Shown here: positions 11,728-23,051 of the stretch, in pieces | Layout: each line of letters starts with the position of its first letter | How positions within the stretch are numbered: position 1 is the first letter of the stretch | Notes under the pieces: generated by a model | Database searches by the model: none | What the model was told of the DNA's origin: nothing | What the model saw: only the letters and a program-made list of their open reading frames with translations | Program-made: the position numbers and the translations under genes | DNA from: Cercis canadensis | Taxonomy: Eukaryota; Streptophyta; Magnoliopsida; Fabales; Fabaceae | Assembly: GCA_003255065.1 (NCBI GenBank) | Contig: QAOA01002360.1 | Location: forward strand, 92,415 to 156,414 | Direction: 5' to 3' | Length of the DNA stretch: 64,000 nucleotides

Positions 11728-12776
11728 TATATCTAAATTGAGACTTTGGTTTTTCTTTCACATACTAAATTTTAGTTTCTTGTTTCTCTTTTATATATGG
11801 GTTGTGCTCTAGCTCTACTCGTTAAGGGAGATATTTTTATAGGTGAGGCTCCCTTTTTGAGTCTGTGGAATATGCGATAATATGCAGAATTTTTTTTTTA
11901 ATGGCAGAGCAGTGTTGAATTAACTGAGTTTCACGACTTGAACCTTTTTTTTTTTTTGTGTGCTTCTTCTTTAATCCTCTTCTTCCTTCACCCAATATCT
12001 TATTTTATGGCCACTTTTCAATTTATCTTGACGAAAAATACTTTTGGCTGGGCTATTGCCGTGCTCCATAAGTCATTCAATTACCTACACAAATTATATT
12101 TTCACTTGACTAGGGAAGTTTTGTAATATGTCCCCTATATTTCTCTTTTCTAGCTTTGCTGTCAATTAAACTGAAGAGAAGCACCAATAGATTTCTAATT
12201 GATGTAGATTAATGACTTCTAGTCCTTACTGCTAGATGGATGCAGACATTTATGGCTCTTACTTTCATTTATTTGATAAACAATTGAGAGAAATTTTCAT
12301 TGGTCCATCTAAAAAATGAAAATGATAAGAGAAAGATCAGTGAAACTCCAACTTCCAAAAATAATGCAAGCTAAGAACAAGGACTCTTGAATAGTGACTG
12401 CACGGACCACAATGTCTCTCCCAAAGACTAATCATCCGGAAATGTTGTTTTAGGATAGCCAAATGTGTTACTATTGATAGAGAACAAATAATTAACAAGT
12501 TTAAATTCTTTGTTTTGGATGTTAGAGATGAAAAAAAAAATAAAGTTCAAGGAATGTTGAGTTTACCCCTTCTGGCGATTTTGCCTGTGATATTGCTTTA
12601 AAGTCCTCTACCAAAGAGAGAGCAGAAGTTGAATCTTCCATGCTTTGTTTAATCGTTGGAGGGCTTCTTGATCCCTTTTATCTCAAGAAAAAAAAATAAT
12701 GTCATAATCTAACAATTCACGATGAAAAAAGGTTTAAACATTGGGTCCTTAGTATTTGGAGTTTCTCATATGGAGT
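11728..12776. repeat. Duplicated non-coding blocks B, C, D and E
   Basis: Continuous with the host sequence left of the MULE. Copies of the same blocks lie at 34012-35030, 43290-43970 (C-E) and 50692-51500. No gene is seen. It ends at the target site of the gypsy element. Confidence 0.75.
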
Positions 12777-12781
12777 AAAGT

Positions 12782-13092
12782 TGTAGATACACGAGACTTG
12801 GCCCAACGACCCATAGGCCTATCACTTTGGCCCATTCGGTCAAAGACAATGCCAACAACGTGAAGATACCCCGTTTTACCCTCAAGGCTCACGTATATAT
12901 AGCCCCCAGATGACAAATAGAAGGTAAGTGACAATTCTTTAACTCATTGTCCATCTTCCTTACTTATTCAAAGTCAAACCAATATGACTTCATCATTGGA
13001 GCTTGGACACCCCGTCCGACCCTTGACCTTCCTTGCTTGCAGGAGAACCTGAATCATCCCCTTCGTTGTTCACACCAAATCAGGTATCAACA
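12782..13092 (+). repeat. 5' LTR of the gypsy element
   Basis: Begins TGTAGATAC and ends GTATCAACA. A TATA motif (TATATATAGCC) lies near 12894. About 95% identical to 21107-21417 by eye. Confidence 0.93.
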
Positions 13093-13110
13093 TTTGGCGC
13101 CGTCTGTGGG
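13093..13110 (+). other. Primer-binding site of the gypsy element
   Basis: TTTGGCGCCGTCTGTGGG directly follows the 5' LTR, the expected position for the minus-strand primer site. The TGGCGCCGT core resembles tRNA 3'-end complements used by plant gypsy elements. The exact tRNA was not determined. Confidence 0.75.
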
Positions 13111-13179
13111 AAGAGAGACTGTTTTTCTTTCTCCTTTTCCGAAAAACAAATATCATTGTTCGATCCTGTCTTAGGTGAC

Positions 13180-14820
13180 ATGGCCACCTCTGAGCAAGAC
13201 GGGGCCTTCCATATGATCTCAGAGAACACACCCCCACCAGTAGGAATTTCATTTCAGCCGGACACTGCGAAAAAGCTACCGCCATCCCCTCCTCGCCAAG
13301 CCCTTCACAGTCCAGAGCCTTCCCAAGGGGACCTCAATCCGCAACAGGCTACTCTATCCTTTCTACTCCAAGAAATCCAAACCCTAAAACGGGAAAGGCT
13401 GGCGGATAAAGCCGAAATCGCCGAGCTGAAGAGACACCAGCGGCATAGCGACTCCCAAGGGGAACCCCTAGTTCGAGAAGACCTTCCTCCTCGAGTTTCC
13501 CTTCAGCAAACTCCGTCCCAGGGGAACCGCCAGAAAGGCCAGGCGGGGGAAGAGGTTGCCGAGAGTCAGTCCTCCTTCCATGCTCTCAACCGAGGAGCAC
13601 CTCCCCAAACGTTCATCCACAACCAGCTCTTGCCACCCGCTTCGGAGAAGCACAAGCAGGTTGTAAAGCATCCCTTCACCCAAGAGATCATGAGCTTTCC
13701 CTTACCAACCAACTTCAAACAGCCCAACCTCGACTCTTATGACGGCTCCACCGATCCCCGAGAACATTTGGAAAATTACAACTCAGTCATGCTTTTGGCT
13801 GGATCAGCATAAGAAATTATGTGTCGAGCTTTCCCCACGACCTTGAAGCAGGCAGCCCTGCAGTGGTTTTCCAGCCTCCCTCTGGATAGTATAACCAGTT
13901 TTGACCAACTCGCCGACCTGCTGCAAGCCCACTTCTCCACCAACATGACGCATCAAAGATCATCTGTCGTCCTGGCCACGTTAAAGCAAGGAGACTCTGA
14001 GTCCCTCAAAGAGTATATGGACCGATACAACAAGTTGTCTCTCCAAATTCGTGACCTGACAGAGCCTGTAGCCATGCATGCAATCCAAGCAGGACTCCGG
14101 CCTGGGCGCCTAGACGAGAACCTTACTCTTGACCCACCGGGAAGCCTATCCGACCTCCTACTCCGGATAGCCAAGCATATTAATCTGGAAAAGATACTCG
14201 GACAGGATGAGAAAAGCAAGCATAGGGACAAAAAGCCCGTGGACGAGAAGAAGAACACTAAAAGAGACAGGTCCCCTTCCTGACCTTGTTTCGACAGTTA
14301 CACTCCGCTCAATCAGAGTCGAGCTCGAGTACTTGAAGAAATATGCCACACAAAGCTGGCTCAACTCCCACCCCCCAAAAAGACTGTGGGAGCAGACAAA
14401 GACAAGTATTGCGCCTTTCATTGGGGGCGAGGGCACGATACCAACGATTGTAGACACCTGTCGAACGTCATTGAGGACCTTATTCAGAAGGGATACTTGC
14501 AGCATTACCGTGCCGAGGACCCAGCACCGGTCCAGAGGTCCCATAATGAGTACAGACCCAGAAATAGATCCCCTTCCCGGAGCCGGCCGACCCGCCAAGA
14601 GCACCACCAGCAGGGCGAAAGAGCGTCGGAAAGGAACCCGCCACCTCAGCAGGAAGACCCGAGGAAGCAGCCAATAGGTACTATTCACACCATTGCAAAG
14701 GGATTTGCTGGAGGAGGACCCTCGAGGTCCTTCAGAAAGAGGCACGAGAGGGCCGCTCAAAGGCACAAAAAAGAGGTCCTCCACACTACAACAGCCAGGA
14801 AAGTCAAGCCTCAGCCGACC
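13180..14820 (+). pseudogene. gag: gag of the gypsy element
   Basis: Structural capsid/nucleocapsid precursor. ATG at 13180 (MATSEQDG...) follows the PBS by about 70 bp. The N-terminal part has a short coiled-coil-like stretch rich in E, K and R (about 13385-13435). The retrotrans_gag core spans about 13700-14200 (AALQWFSSLP, LKEYMDRYN). A plant-type zinc knuckle Y-C-x2-FH...GH-x3-DC lies at about 14407-14455. Two in-frame stops, TAA at 13810-13812 and TGA at 14281-14283, interrupt it without changing frame. A coding shadow on the opposite strand (14158-14931) was discounted. Confidence 0.88.
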
Positions 14821-15289
14821 ATATCCTTCTCCAGCGAGGACTTTGGAGCCATCGACCCAGAACATGATGACCCTGTGGTCACATCTTGTTTCATTGCTAA
14901 TTACGAAGTACGAAAAGTTCTGATAGATCAAGGCAGCTCAGCTGACGTGCTGTTTTATCACGCATTCTCATAGCTCGGAATTCCCACTTCCAATCTAGGG
15001 TATTATTCGGGCATGTTAATTGGATTTTCAAGGGCACATGTTGTAGTCAGGGGTACCATTACCCTAAGGACCACTTTAGGAGACTCCCGCACTTGGCCAA
15101 TGCCGACGTCCGATTTCTGGTGGTAGATTGCCCCTCCGCATATAATGTTATACTCGGGAGGCCTTCCTTAAATAGCATCGAAGCAATAGTCTTAACGAAA
15201 CACCTCCTGTTGAAATTTCCCACAGCCTCGGGGAAGGTCGGCCAAGCCAGGGGGACCAATTCCTGGGGAGAACATGCTACAACATCAGC
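14821..15289 (+). pseudogene. Aspartic protease region of the gypsy element
   Basis: Polyprotein protease. The active-site motif VLIDQGSSADVLFY is at about 14917-14958; a DQGSS form in place of D-T/S-G is, to my recollection, common in this plant lineage. TAG at 14971-14973 breaks the frame, a frameshift occurs near 15090, and the typical downstream motif YNVILGRPSLN is found at about 15141-15173 in another frame. A further frameshift near 15260-15290 leads into RT. Confidence 0.8.
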
Positions 15290-16420
15290 TTGTCAATCGA
15301 TCACTCTAAAATGCAGGATCCAGTGCAAGCCTGCCAGATAGCCTCAAGTTCCTCAGTCCTACTCAATGAACTCGACAATAGAGGGGAAAAGCAAGACACT
15401 CGCCCCGAGCTTATAGACAAACTGATCCCAGTTCAAGTGGGAGCAAGCCCAAACCAGACAGTACAGGTCGGATCCAGCATTCCTCCTTCCGCACTCAAGA
15501 AACTGACGGACCTGTTGATCACCAACGCTGATCTCTTCGCATGGACAGCGGCGGACATGCCAAGTATAAACCCCAATTTCATCTGTCATAAGCTCGCTGT
15601 TAGTGCAGGTGCTAAGCCGGTTCGGCAAAAGAAAAGGGTCGTCGGACCCGAGCGGCAAACCGTGATCCAAGCAGAAATCCAAAAACTGCTCGAAGCCGGC
15701 TTTATAAGGGAACTCCCGTATGTGACCTAGTTGGCAAACGTAGTTCTAGTTAAAAAATCCACGGGGAAGTGGAGAATGTGCATGGACTACTCCGACCTAA
15801 ACAAGGCATGTCCAAAGGACCCATATCCTCTGCCCAGTATTGACAAGCTCATCGACGGGGCGTCAGGGTATAAACTCTTAAGCTTCATGGACGTATACTC
15901 GGGATATAATCAAATCAGGATGCACCTGGATGACGAGGAAAAGACCGCCTTCATCACTGAGAAAGCAACATACTGCTATAGAGTAATGCCTTTCGGCCTG
16001 AAGAATGCGGGAGCTACCTACCAGAAGCTGATGAATCGGGTTTTCAAGAGGCAAATAGGTCGGAACATGGAGGTGTACGTGGACGACATGCTTGCAAAGT
16101 CCCAATCAGTCGCCCATCATTTAACCGACCTGGAAGAAATATTCGCCGAGCTCCGTCAACATTCTATGCGCCTCAACCCCTCCAAGTGCGCTTTCGGGGT
16201 AGAGGCAGGGAAGTTTTTAGGTTTCCTGCTGACGCATAGGGGAATAGAGGCCAACCCGGATAAATGTGTAGCAATCATGAACATGCAACCACCCCGGACT
16301 GTGCGGGAAGTCCAGCGATTATCCGGAAAGATCGCAACCTTATCCCAATTTATGTCAAGATCAGCAGACAGAGACCTTCCATTTTTCAAAACCCTAAAGA
16401 AAGCAAGAACTTCGAATGGA
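15290..16420 (+). pseudogene. Reverse transcriptase of the gypsy element
   Basis: RNA-dependent DNA polymerase. Visible landmarks in order: LEAGFIREL; a stop TAG (15728-15730) where a Trp is usual before LANVVLVKK; WRMCMDYSDLNKACPKD; FMDVYSGYNQI; MPFGLKNAGATYQ; and the catalytic YVDDM box (about 16075-16089). The thumb continues to KTLKKA, after which a frameshift near 16405 moves the reading frame. Apart from the stop, the catalytic motifs look whole. Confidence 0.92.
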
Positions 16421-17290
16421 CCCCAGAGTGTCAAGACGCCCTCAAAGAGCTTAAGCAGTACCTCGCCTCACCTCCCATACTTTCCAAGCCCAAACCAGCA
16501 GAAACGTTTTATGTATATCTCACCACCAGTGAGCAGGCCATAAGCTCCGCTCTTGTCCGAGAAGAAAGCAAGGCCCAGTTCCCTGTTTACTTTACCAGCC
16601 ACACTCTTCAGGGTTCCGAGCTCAGATACCATAAAATTAAAAAACTAGCCTATGCGCTCCTCCTCTCGGCTCGGTGCCTAAGGCCATATTTTCAAAATCA
16701 TCAGATAATCGTTCGAACCGATTAACCCATCAGGCAGGTTCTCCAAAAACCTGATGTAGCAGGACGAATGCTGGGATGGGCAGTTGAGCTTTCAGAGCAT
16801 AGCATCACCTACGAGCCGCGCGGTACTATTAGAGCACAAGCACTCGCAGACTTAGTCGGCGAGCTCACGCGGCCTGCAGGAGAGGACCAGGACGACCACA
16901 ACACTTGGACGTTATAGGTAAACGGATCCTCAAACCTCAAGGGGGGAGGCGCATGCATAATCGTAGAAGGACTAGAAGGCATCACGGTGGAGCAATCCCT
17001 AGGCTTCGAGTTCTCGACCTCCAACAATCAAGCCGAGTATGAAGCACTCATCGCCGGTCTCAAGTTAGCTCTCGAGATAGGATCGAAAAATCTCACAATC
17101 TTAAGTGACTCCCAGCTAGTAACCAGTTAAGTGAAGGGAGCATACCAGGCCAAGGATCCTCTCATGATCAGATATCTAGAAAAAGTAAAGAAGCTGGTGT
17201 CCAAGTTAAAGACCTCTGAAATCCAACATATCCCGAGAAGTGAAAACTGCCGTGCCAACCTCCTCTCTAAGCAAGCCAGCAGTAAGAAAG
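16405..17290 (+). pseudogene. RNase H and second (archaeal-type) RNase H of the gypsy element
   Basis: First RNase H: PAETFYVYLTTSEQAISSALVRE ... ELRYHKIKKLAYAL, to a TAA at 16723-16725. A second RNase H follows (VNGSSNLKGGGA, NNQAEYEAL, LSDSQLV, then an ENCRANLLSK tail), the extra domain typical of Tat elements. Stops at 16723, 16916 (TAG) and 17128 (TAA). The usual AD at the C-terminal active-site region reads AN here, consistent with a G-to-A change. Confidence 0.82.
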
Positions 17291-18578
17291 CAGAAAATAA
17301 TCAAACCGTGATTCAGGAAACGCTCTTTAGCCCGAGCATCAACCAGGATGACCTGCTTCACATTGAAGAAGTAGCACCAACCTGGATCACCCCGATTAAG
17401 CACTTCTTCCAAACAGGAGACCTACCCGCTGACAAGTTGGAAGCTCAAAAATTGCAACGGACAGCCGTCAATTATAACCTTCAAGGAGAAGCACTCTATA
17501 AGTTTGGGTATTTCACTCCCCTCCTAAAGTGCCTGGCACCGGACCAATCCCGATACGTGCTGCAGGAAATTCACGAGGGCATCTGTGGTCACCACATAGG
17601 AGCCTGTTCTTTAGCAGCTAGCACCCTCCGAGCAGGATACTATTGGCCAACACTGCGGAAGGATTCCGCCGAGCTCGTGAAGAAATATGACAAATGTCAA
17701 AAATTTGCGCATATCTACTCGGCACCCCCATTCGACCTCCATTTCACAGTTGAACCCTGGCCATTTTGCAAATGGGGTCTAGACCTCCTAGGCCCGTTCC
17801 TACTAGCTGCAGCCCATAAGAAATTTCTCATTGTTACTATTGATTATTTCTCTAAATGGATTGAAGCCGAGCCTCTGGCTAGCATAACGGCCAAGTACGC
17901 TAAGAAATTCGTTCAAACTTTCATTGTTTGCAGGTTCGACATCCCTCATACAATAACAACGGACAACGAAACCCAGTTCACGGACTCCGAGTTCAAAAAA
18001 TTTTGTGCCGACCTCCACATCTGGCTTAACTTCACGTCAGTTGAGCACCCACAAGCCAACGGCCAGGTGGAAGCGGCAAACCGGATAATACTTGGTGGAC
18101 TCAAAAAAAGGCTAAACCAGTTCAAGGGCAAATAGACAGAGGAGCTCCCATGGGTTCTCTTGTCTTACCGAACAACCTCCCAGACCTCCACAGAGGAGTC
18201 GCCATATAAACTGACCTACGGAGCAGAAGCCATGATCCCAGTAGAAATTGGCGAACCCAGATGTAGAAGAGAGCGGTTTGACCCCGACCAGAACCCAGAA
18301 CAAATGCAGGTTGATCTCGACCTGCTTGACGAAGTTAGGGAAAAAGCTCGGCTTAGGGCAATGACATACAAACAGAAACTCACCCGATACCACAATGACA
18401 AGGTAAGGCCCAGAGAATTCCACGAAAGAGACCTCGTGCTCAGAAAAGCAGCAATCACTAGAAAGCACTTGAATGAAGGAAAGCTCGCGCCAAATTGGGA
18501 GGGCCCCAACCGAGTCCACAAGGCACTAGTTAAGGGGGCATATAAGTTAGAAACCCCGGAAGGTGATAGCATCCCGAG
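17291..18578 (+). pseudogene. Integrase of the gypsy element (first copy of its duplicated 3' half)
   Basis: DDE integrase inserting the cDNA. The HHCC zinc finger is recognisable (EIHEGICGHH ... YDKCQ), with the first Cys of C-x2-C replaced by Tyr. The catalytic core is visible: D in WGLDLLGPF, D in TTDNETQF, and E in NGQVEAANR. TAG at 18133-18135 interrupts after KGK where a Trp is usual; the reading continues as TEELPWVLLSYRTT and a C-terminal region to about 18577. There it runs into the second copy of a 707-bp tandem duplication and ends out of frame. Confidence 0.9.
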
Positions 18579-19285
18579 CCTCTGGCTAGCATAACGGCCA
18601 AGTACGCTAAGAAATTTGTTCAAACTTTCATTGTTTGCAGGTTCGACATCCCTCATACAATAACAACGGACAACGAAACCCAGTTCACGGACTCCGAGTT
18701 CAAAAAATTTTGTGCCGACCTCCACATCTGGCTTAACTTCACGTCAGTTGAGCACCCACAAGCCAACGGCCAGGTGGAAGCGGCAAACCGGATAATACTT
18801 GGTGGACTCAAAAAAAGGCTAAACCAGTTCAAGGGCAAATAGACAGAGGAGCTCCCATGGGTTCTCTTGTCTTACCGAACAACCTCCCAGACCTCCACAG
18901 AGGAGTCGCCATATAAACTGACCTACGGAGCAGAAGCCATGATCCCAGTAGAAATTGGCGAACCCAGATGTAGAAGAGAGCGGTTTGACCCCGACCAGAA
19001 CCCAGAACAAATGCAGGTTGATCTCGACCTGCTTGACGAAGTTAGGGAAAAAGCTCGGCTTAGGGCAATGACATACAAACAGAAACTCACCCGATACCAC
19101 AATGACAAGGTAAGGCCCAGAGAATTCCACGAAGGAGACCTTGTGCTCAAAAAAGCAGCAATCACTAGAAAGCACTTGAATGAAGGAAAGCTCGCGCCAA
19201 ATTGGGAGGGCCCCTACCGAGTCCACAAGGCACTAGGTAAGGGGGCATATAAGTTAGAAACCCCGGAAGGTGACAGCATCCCGAG
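17872..19285 (+). repeat. 707-bp tandem duplication inside integrase
   Basis: Unit 1 is 17872-18578 and unit 2 is 18579-19285. Both junctions carry the short word CGAG, suggesting slippage or template switching at microhomology. 707 is not a multiple of 3, so the duplication shifts frame. Unit 2 keeps residues usual for the family (HEGDLVL, EGPYRV, LGKGAYKLE) where unit 1 has changes. Both units share the KGK-TAG stop, so that mutation predates the duplication. Confidence 0.93.
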
Positions 19286-19360
19286 GACCTGGAATGTATG
19301 GAACCTTCAGTTGTATATGCAATGAACAAATTCCCCTCTTCTCTGAAATGCTCTTAAAAG

Positions 19361-19565
19361 GACCAATGTCCTCTAAAGCTCCGATCGAGCTCCTAAACAA
19401 GGGCCAATGCCCTTAAAAGGACCAATGTCCTCTAAAGCTCCGACCGAGCTCCCAAACATGGGCCAATGCCCTTAAAAGGACCAATGTCCTCTAAAGCTCC
19501 GACCGAGCTCCCAAACATGGGCCAATGCCCTTAAAGGGACCAATGTCCCTAAAAGGACTAGTGTC
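19361..19565 (+). repeat. 59-bp tandem repeat array in the gypsy element
   Basis: Units start at 19361, 19420, 19479 and a partial one at 19538, each beginning GACCAATGTCC and containing CGAGCTCC and GGGCCAATGCCC. It lies between pol and the antisense ORF, a region often repeat-bearing in Tat elements. Not a CRISPR: there are no unique spacers. Confidence 0.88.
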
Positions 19566-20021
19566 CTTCACAGCTCAAACCGAGCTCTAGGACAAAAACC
19601 AGTGACCCTAGGGCCAACGTTGTTCTACCAAACTCGGAACAAGGCAAACGTCGGGGGTCCCCCAACCAAAACTTGATACATTTAACAATTTACACATAAG
19701 GATTTTCGACCTGGTCCCAATCCAGATTCCGACTTATGTTCTAAGTCCCATATAAACGATAGGGGTCTCCCAACCAGATTTGACACTAACAAATCATGAA
19801 TAGGGACTTTTGACCTAGTCTAGATTCTGACTCATTATTCGAGCAAATAAATAAACCAAAAGCAGTAAAGGAGCAGAGAGGAGTCAAATAAAGTTCATAT
19901 TATTAAACCAAAAGCAGTAAAGGAGCAGAAATGAGTCAAATAAAGTTCATATTATTACAAACATCTCGGTAATCGCAAAACATCAAAATCAGGAGGGAAC
20001 TGACGGCCGCCCTTATGCTTC

Positions 20022-20544
20022 TTAATCCTTGGAGGCGGAGTTCTTGTCATCCCCTGACTCCTCGATCTTAAACTCGGGATCTTCTTCCTCCTCTTCTCCC
20101 TCTTCCTCCTCAGGCACCAGTTGGCCATCCACAACCCGTTTAAAGTAGTCGAAGCCCTCCTTCTTCAAATCAGGTGCCTGTAGTCGGGCCTGTTCTATGG
20201 CCAACTCGAAACCCCTCGTATGGGCCACAGTATAGTTGGCCAACATCTTCTCGCCTACCCTCTGTACCAACCTCCGCTTTGATTGCCTAATCCGGTTAAT
20301 GCGTCGGACCATTTGCTTCCGAACGTGACCCTCCCTTATCTCAGCTGTTCGGGCCAACTCTTGGGTAATACCCAGGGTGATCTTAGTAGAAGCCAGCTCA
20401 CTCTCAGCCTTGTCGGCCCTCGTTCTCACCGCGCCCCACCTCTCTCTCCCCGCCACAATTTATTTCCTTATCTGAGGAAAGAACCTCAATGGGCTTCAAG
20501 TAATCCATGTGGTCAGCACCATTGATCGAAGAACAACTCGCCAT
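20022..20544 (-). pseudogene. Antisense ORF of the Tat-type gypsy element
   Basis: Minus-strand reading frame between pol and the 3' LTR. It is open from ATG 20544 (MASCSSINGADHMDYL...) to a TAA at 20022-20024, except for a single-base frameshift near 20440; the downstream open part is 20022-20456. The product would be about 170 residues: a helical, charged, Lys/Arg-rich middle (RRINRIRQSKRRLVQR) and a strongly acidic Glu tract near the C-terminus, with no catalytic motif. Tat-lineage elements such as maize Grande are known to carry an extra antisense ORF at this place; its role is unknown. Long conservation in an otherwise riddled element suggests it was once coding. Confidence 0.6.
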
Positions 20545-20559
20545 GGATTTGAACTCTCG

Positions 20560-21090
20560 TTGACCCGAAGAAGAATAGAAACCTAATGCTCTAGAAATTG
20601 GAGAAGGCAATTACCTTTTGAGTAGGAAGTCCGAGCTGTACTCCAAGCACAAGTAAAACACACCTATGGGGATCGCTCCGGACCTACGCACTGGTCTTAG
20701 GAAGTTTGCGAAAAAAGTAAATAAGGGTTCATCCAACATCTATTTATGCTACCAGGAGAGGCAAGACCTGACCGTTAGATCACTTCCATCCAAGGGACGA
20801 CAAAGTCGCGACATTATAGCTCAGGAAGTCCAAACGTCATGTCCCAGCCGGCATTGATATCTTGAGAATCCCAAAGAATAGCGGCCGTCATAATGACTTT
20901 CTGGAACACCCCTAATAGAGAGCCACGTGGCGCCCAATTATGAATGACAGTAAACACACCACAGTACTCATCACGCCACCTGGGTTTTCAAATTATTTTC
21001 CCCCACAAGCTGACCTCGGAAGTAGCCGTTACCATGGCTCCAAAGGGAGTTTCGCTGCAGCAGGACGAACCTGACGACTTCCGAGTTCAC
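20560..21090. other. 3' non-coding part of the gypsy element
   Basis: Between the antisense ORF start and the polypurine tract. It probably includes the promoter of the antisense ORF, but I see no clear TATA box. Short ORFs here look random. Confidence 0.5.
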
Positions 21091-21106
21091 AAAAAGGGGG
21101 GGCAAG
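21091..21106 (+). other. Polypurine tract of the gypsy element
   Basis: A and G run (AAAAAGGGGGGG then CAAG) immediately before the 3' LTR, the expected plus-strand priming site. Confidence 0.85.
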
Positions 21107-21417
21107 TGTAGATACATGAGACTTGGCCCAATGACCCACAGGCCCATCACCTTGGCCCATTCGGTCAAAGACAATGCCAACAGCGTGAAGATACCCCGTT
21201 TTACGCTCAAGGCTCACGTATATATAGCCCCCAGATGACAAATAGAAGGTAAGTGACAATTCTTTAACTCATTGTCCATCTTCCTTACTTATTCAAACTC
21301 AAACCAATCTGACTTCATCATTGGAGCTCGGACACCCCGTCTGACCCCTGACCTTCCTTGCTTGCAGGAGAACCTAGATCATCCCTTTCGTTGTTCACAC
21401 CAAATCAGGTATCGACA
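21107..21417 (+). repeat. 3' LTR of the gypsy element
   Basis: Same length (311 bp) as the 5' LTR, starting TGTAGATAC and ending GTATCGACA, followed by target duplication CAAGT. Confidence 0.93.
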
Positions 21418-22259
21418 CAAGTCAATCAATTTGTCACTTAGAAAATTTGCATAATCTTTTAAAGAAATTTCAGCATGAAAGAGATACAAGCTATACATAT
21501 CATAGGCCAGAAACCCACTTCCTAATTTGTTTTTTTTTTTTTTTTTTTTTTTTTTTNTACTTCTTCTTTGATCCACTTCTTCCTCCACCCAGTTTCTTTT
21601 ATTATCGCTACTTTTCATACAAGTTATACATATCATAATATATGGGACCATCCTTGACTATTAGCCACCATGAGTGCTTCACTAACTTTCTTTTTGAGGA
21701 TTAATTTGTAATTTTGGTTATATTATCATGAGGACAAAGGATTGGTGACCACAGACCCATTGTTATTGACCAAACACTTATTTCCCTACATATACGTAAT
21801 TCACCTTACTTTGAAAATCTGACTAGATTTTTTCTTTCCTTCTAGATATTGCCCAGCAATATATGTGCCTTACAACCCACATGATATATATTGTCTTCCA
21901 CGAAAATTATATGACTATATTTTACAATTTAACTATGGATACAGTAAGTACAGGCAACCCACATGATTATGTTACACTAATTTTCTTATTTGAGTACTGA
22001 ACTGCATGCATTCAGAAGGACAACTTGGCTTGTGTATTTTTATTTTTATGACTAATAGGTAAATAATGATTACATTTGTAATTAACTGAGCTTGTGTATT
22101 TCATTTAGAGAAATGTTATTTATATATATCAAATTTATACCATTTCATATACTTGGGTTCAAAATTAATTTACACTTTATAGTTTTAACTAGATCTACTT
22201 AACTTTTTTTTTTTTTGAACAACCCAAATTCAAATTGATAGTCTAAAGTGTGTAAAATG
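21418..22259. repeat. Duplicated blocks F and G; single N in poly-T
   Basis: Matches 35045-35850 and 43975-44755. A single N at 21557 at the end of a long T run is an assembly join. No gene is seen. Confidence 0.7.
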
Positions 22260-23051
22260 GTATGTGTCGCAATGTCCCTTTCGGGAGCACGATGCAGAGC
22301 GGTGAAATCCCTCACGCGAGAAGAAATAAAAAGTTAACAATGTGCAATAATATGCAAGAAAAGAATGGAGTCGCCACCAATCGTTTTATTCCATTTTTAG
22401 CAATTGGAATGGTGCGATTGGACACCTAAATCATTTGGTCTACATTCTGAGCTTGGATTCGGGGGTTGATTACGGGTAGGGAATGTATTAGCACCCTACA
22501 ACGTCCGTTCTTAGAATGGTTACCCATTTAATCACTAGTTATCATTTTTTATGACTAATAGGTAAATAATGATTACATTTGTAATTAACTGAGCTTGTGT
22601 ATTTCATTTAGAGAAATGTTATTTATATATATCAAATTACCATTTCATATACTTGGGTTCAAAATTAATTTACACTTTATAGTTCTAACTAGATCTACTT
22701 AACTTTTTTTTTTTTGAACAACCCAAATTCAAATTGATAGTCTAAAGTGTGTAAAATGGTATGTGTCGCAATGTACCTTTCGGGAGCGCGATGCAGAGCG
22801 GTGAAATCCCTCACGCGAGAAGAAATAAAAAGTTAACAATGTGCAATAATATGCAAGAAAAGAATGGAGTCGCCACCAATCGTTTTATTCCATTTTTAGC
22901 AATTGGAATGGTGCGATTGGACACCTAAATCATTTGGTCTACATTCCGAGCTTGGATTCGGGGGTTGATTACGGGTAGGGAATGTATTAGCACCCTACAA
23001 CGTCCGTTCTTAGAATGGTTACCCATTTAATCACTAGTTATCATTTTTTAA
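22047..23051 (+). repeat. 503-bp tandem duplication spanning an LTR border
   Basis: Copies are about 22047-22549 and 22550-23051, nearly identical (a 3-bp indel and a few substitutions). Each contains about 215 bp of host block G, the GTATG target word and the first 285 bp of an LTR starting TGTCGCAATG. The duplication therefore happened after the LTR element inserted. Confidence 0.88.

Larger units (their letters stand above)
12782..21417 (+). mobile_element. Ty3/gypsy LTR retrotransposon, Tat lineage, degenerate, 8.6 kb
   Basis: Complete structure: 311-bp LTRs (TGTAGATAC...CA), PBS, gag-pro-pol in the order PR-RT-RNaseH-INT, an antisense ORF, a polypurine tract and the 3' LTR. The target duplication is CAAGT on the right (21418-21422) and AAAGT on the left (12777-12781, one change); paralogous empty sites at about 35027 and 43957 read through. 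The LTRs differ at about 16 of 311 positions by eye (13 transitions), so the insertion is not recent. Gag and pol carry many stops and frameshifts. Tat-lineage assignment rests on the gag and zinc-finger style, an extra second RNase H domain, and the antisense ORF before the 3' LTR. Immobile as it stands. Confidence 0.95.

Noticed and set aside
14158-14931. 257-codon minus-strand ORF opposite gag
   Set aside because: Long only because the GC-rich gag lacks minus-strand stops; no domain, unlike the 20022-20544 antisense ORF which lies outside pol.
18112-19226. Paired minus-strand ORFs (18112-18519 and 18819-19226)
   Set aside because: Antisense shadows of the two copies of the duplicated integrase segment.
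19361-19565. CRISPR-like regular repeats
   Set aside because: Contiguous 59-bp tandem units without variable spacers, inside a plant retrotransposon.
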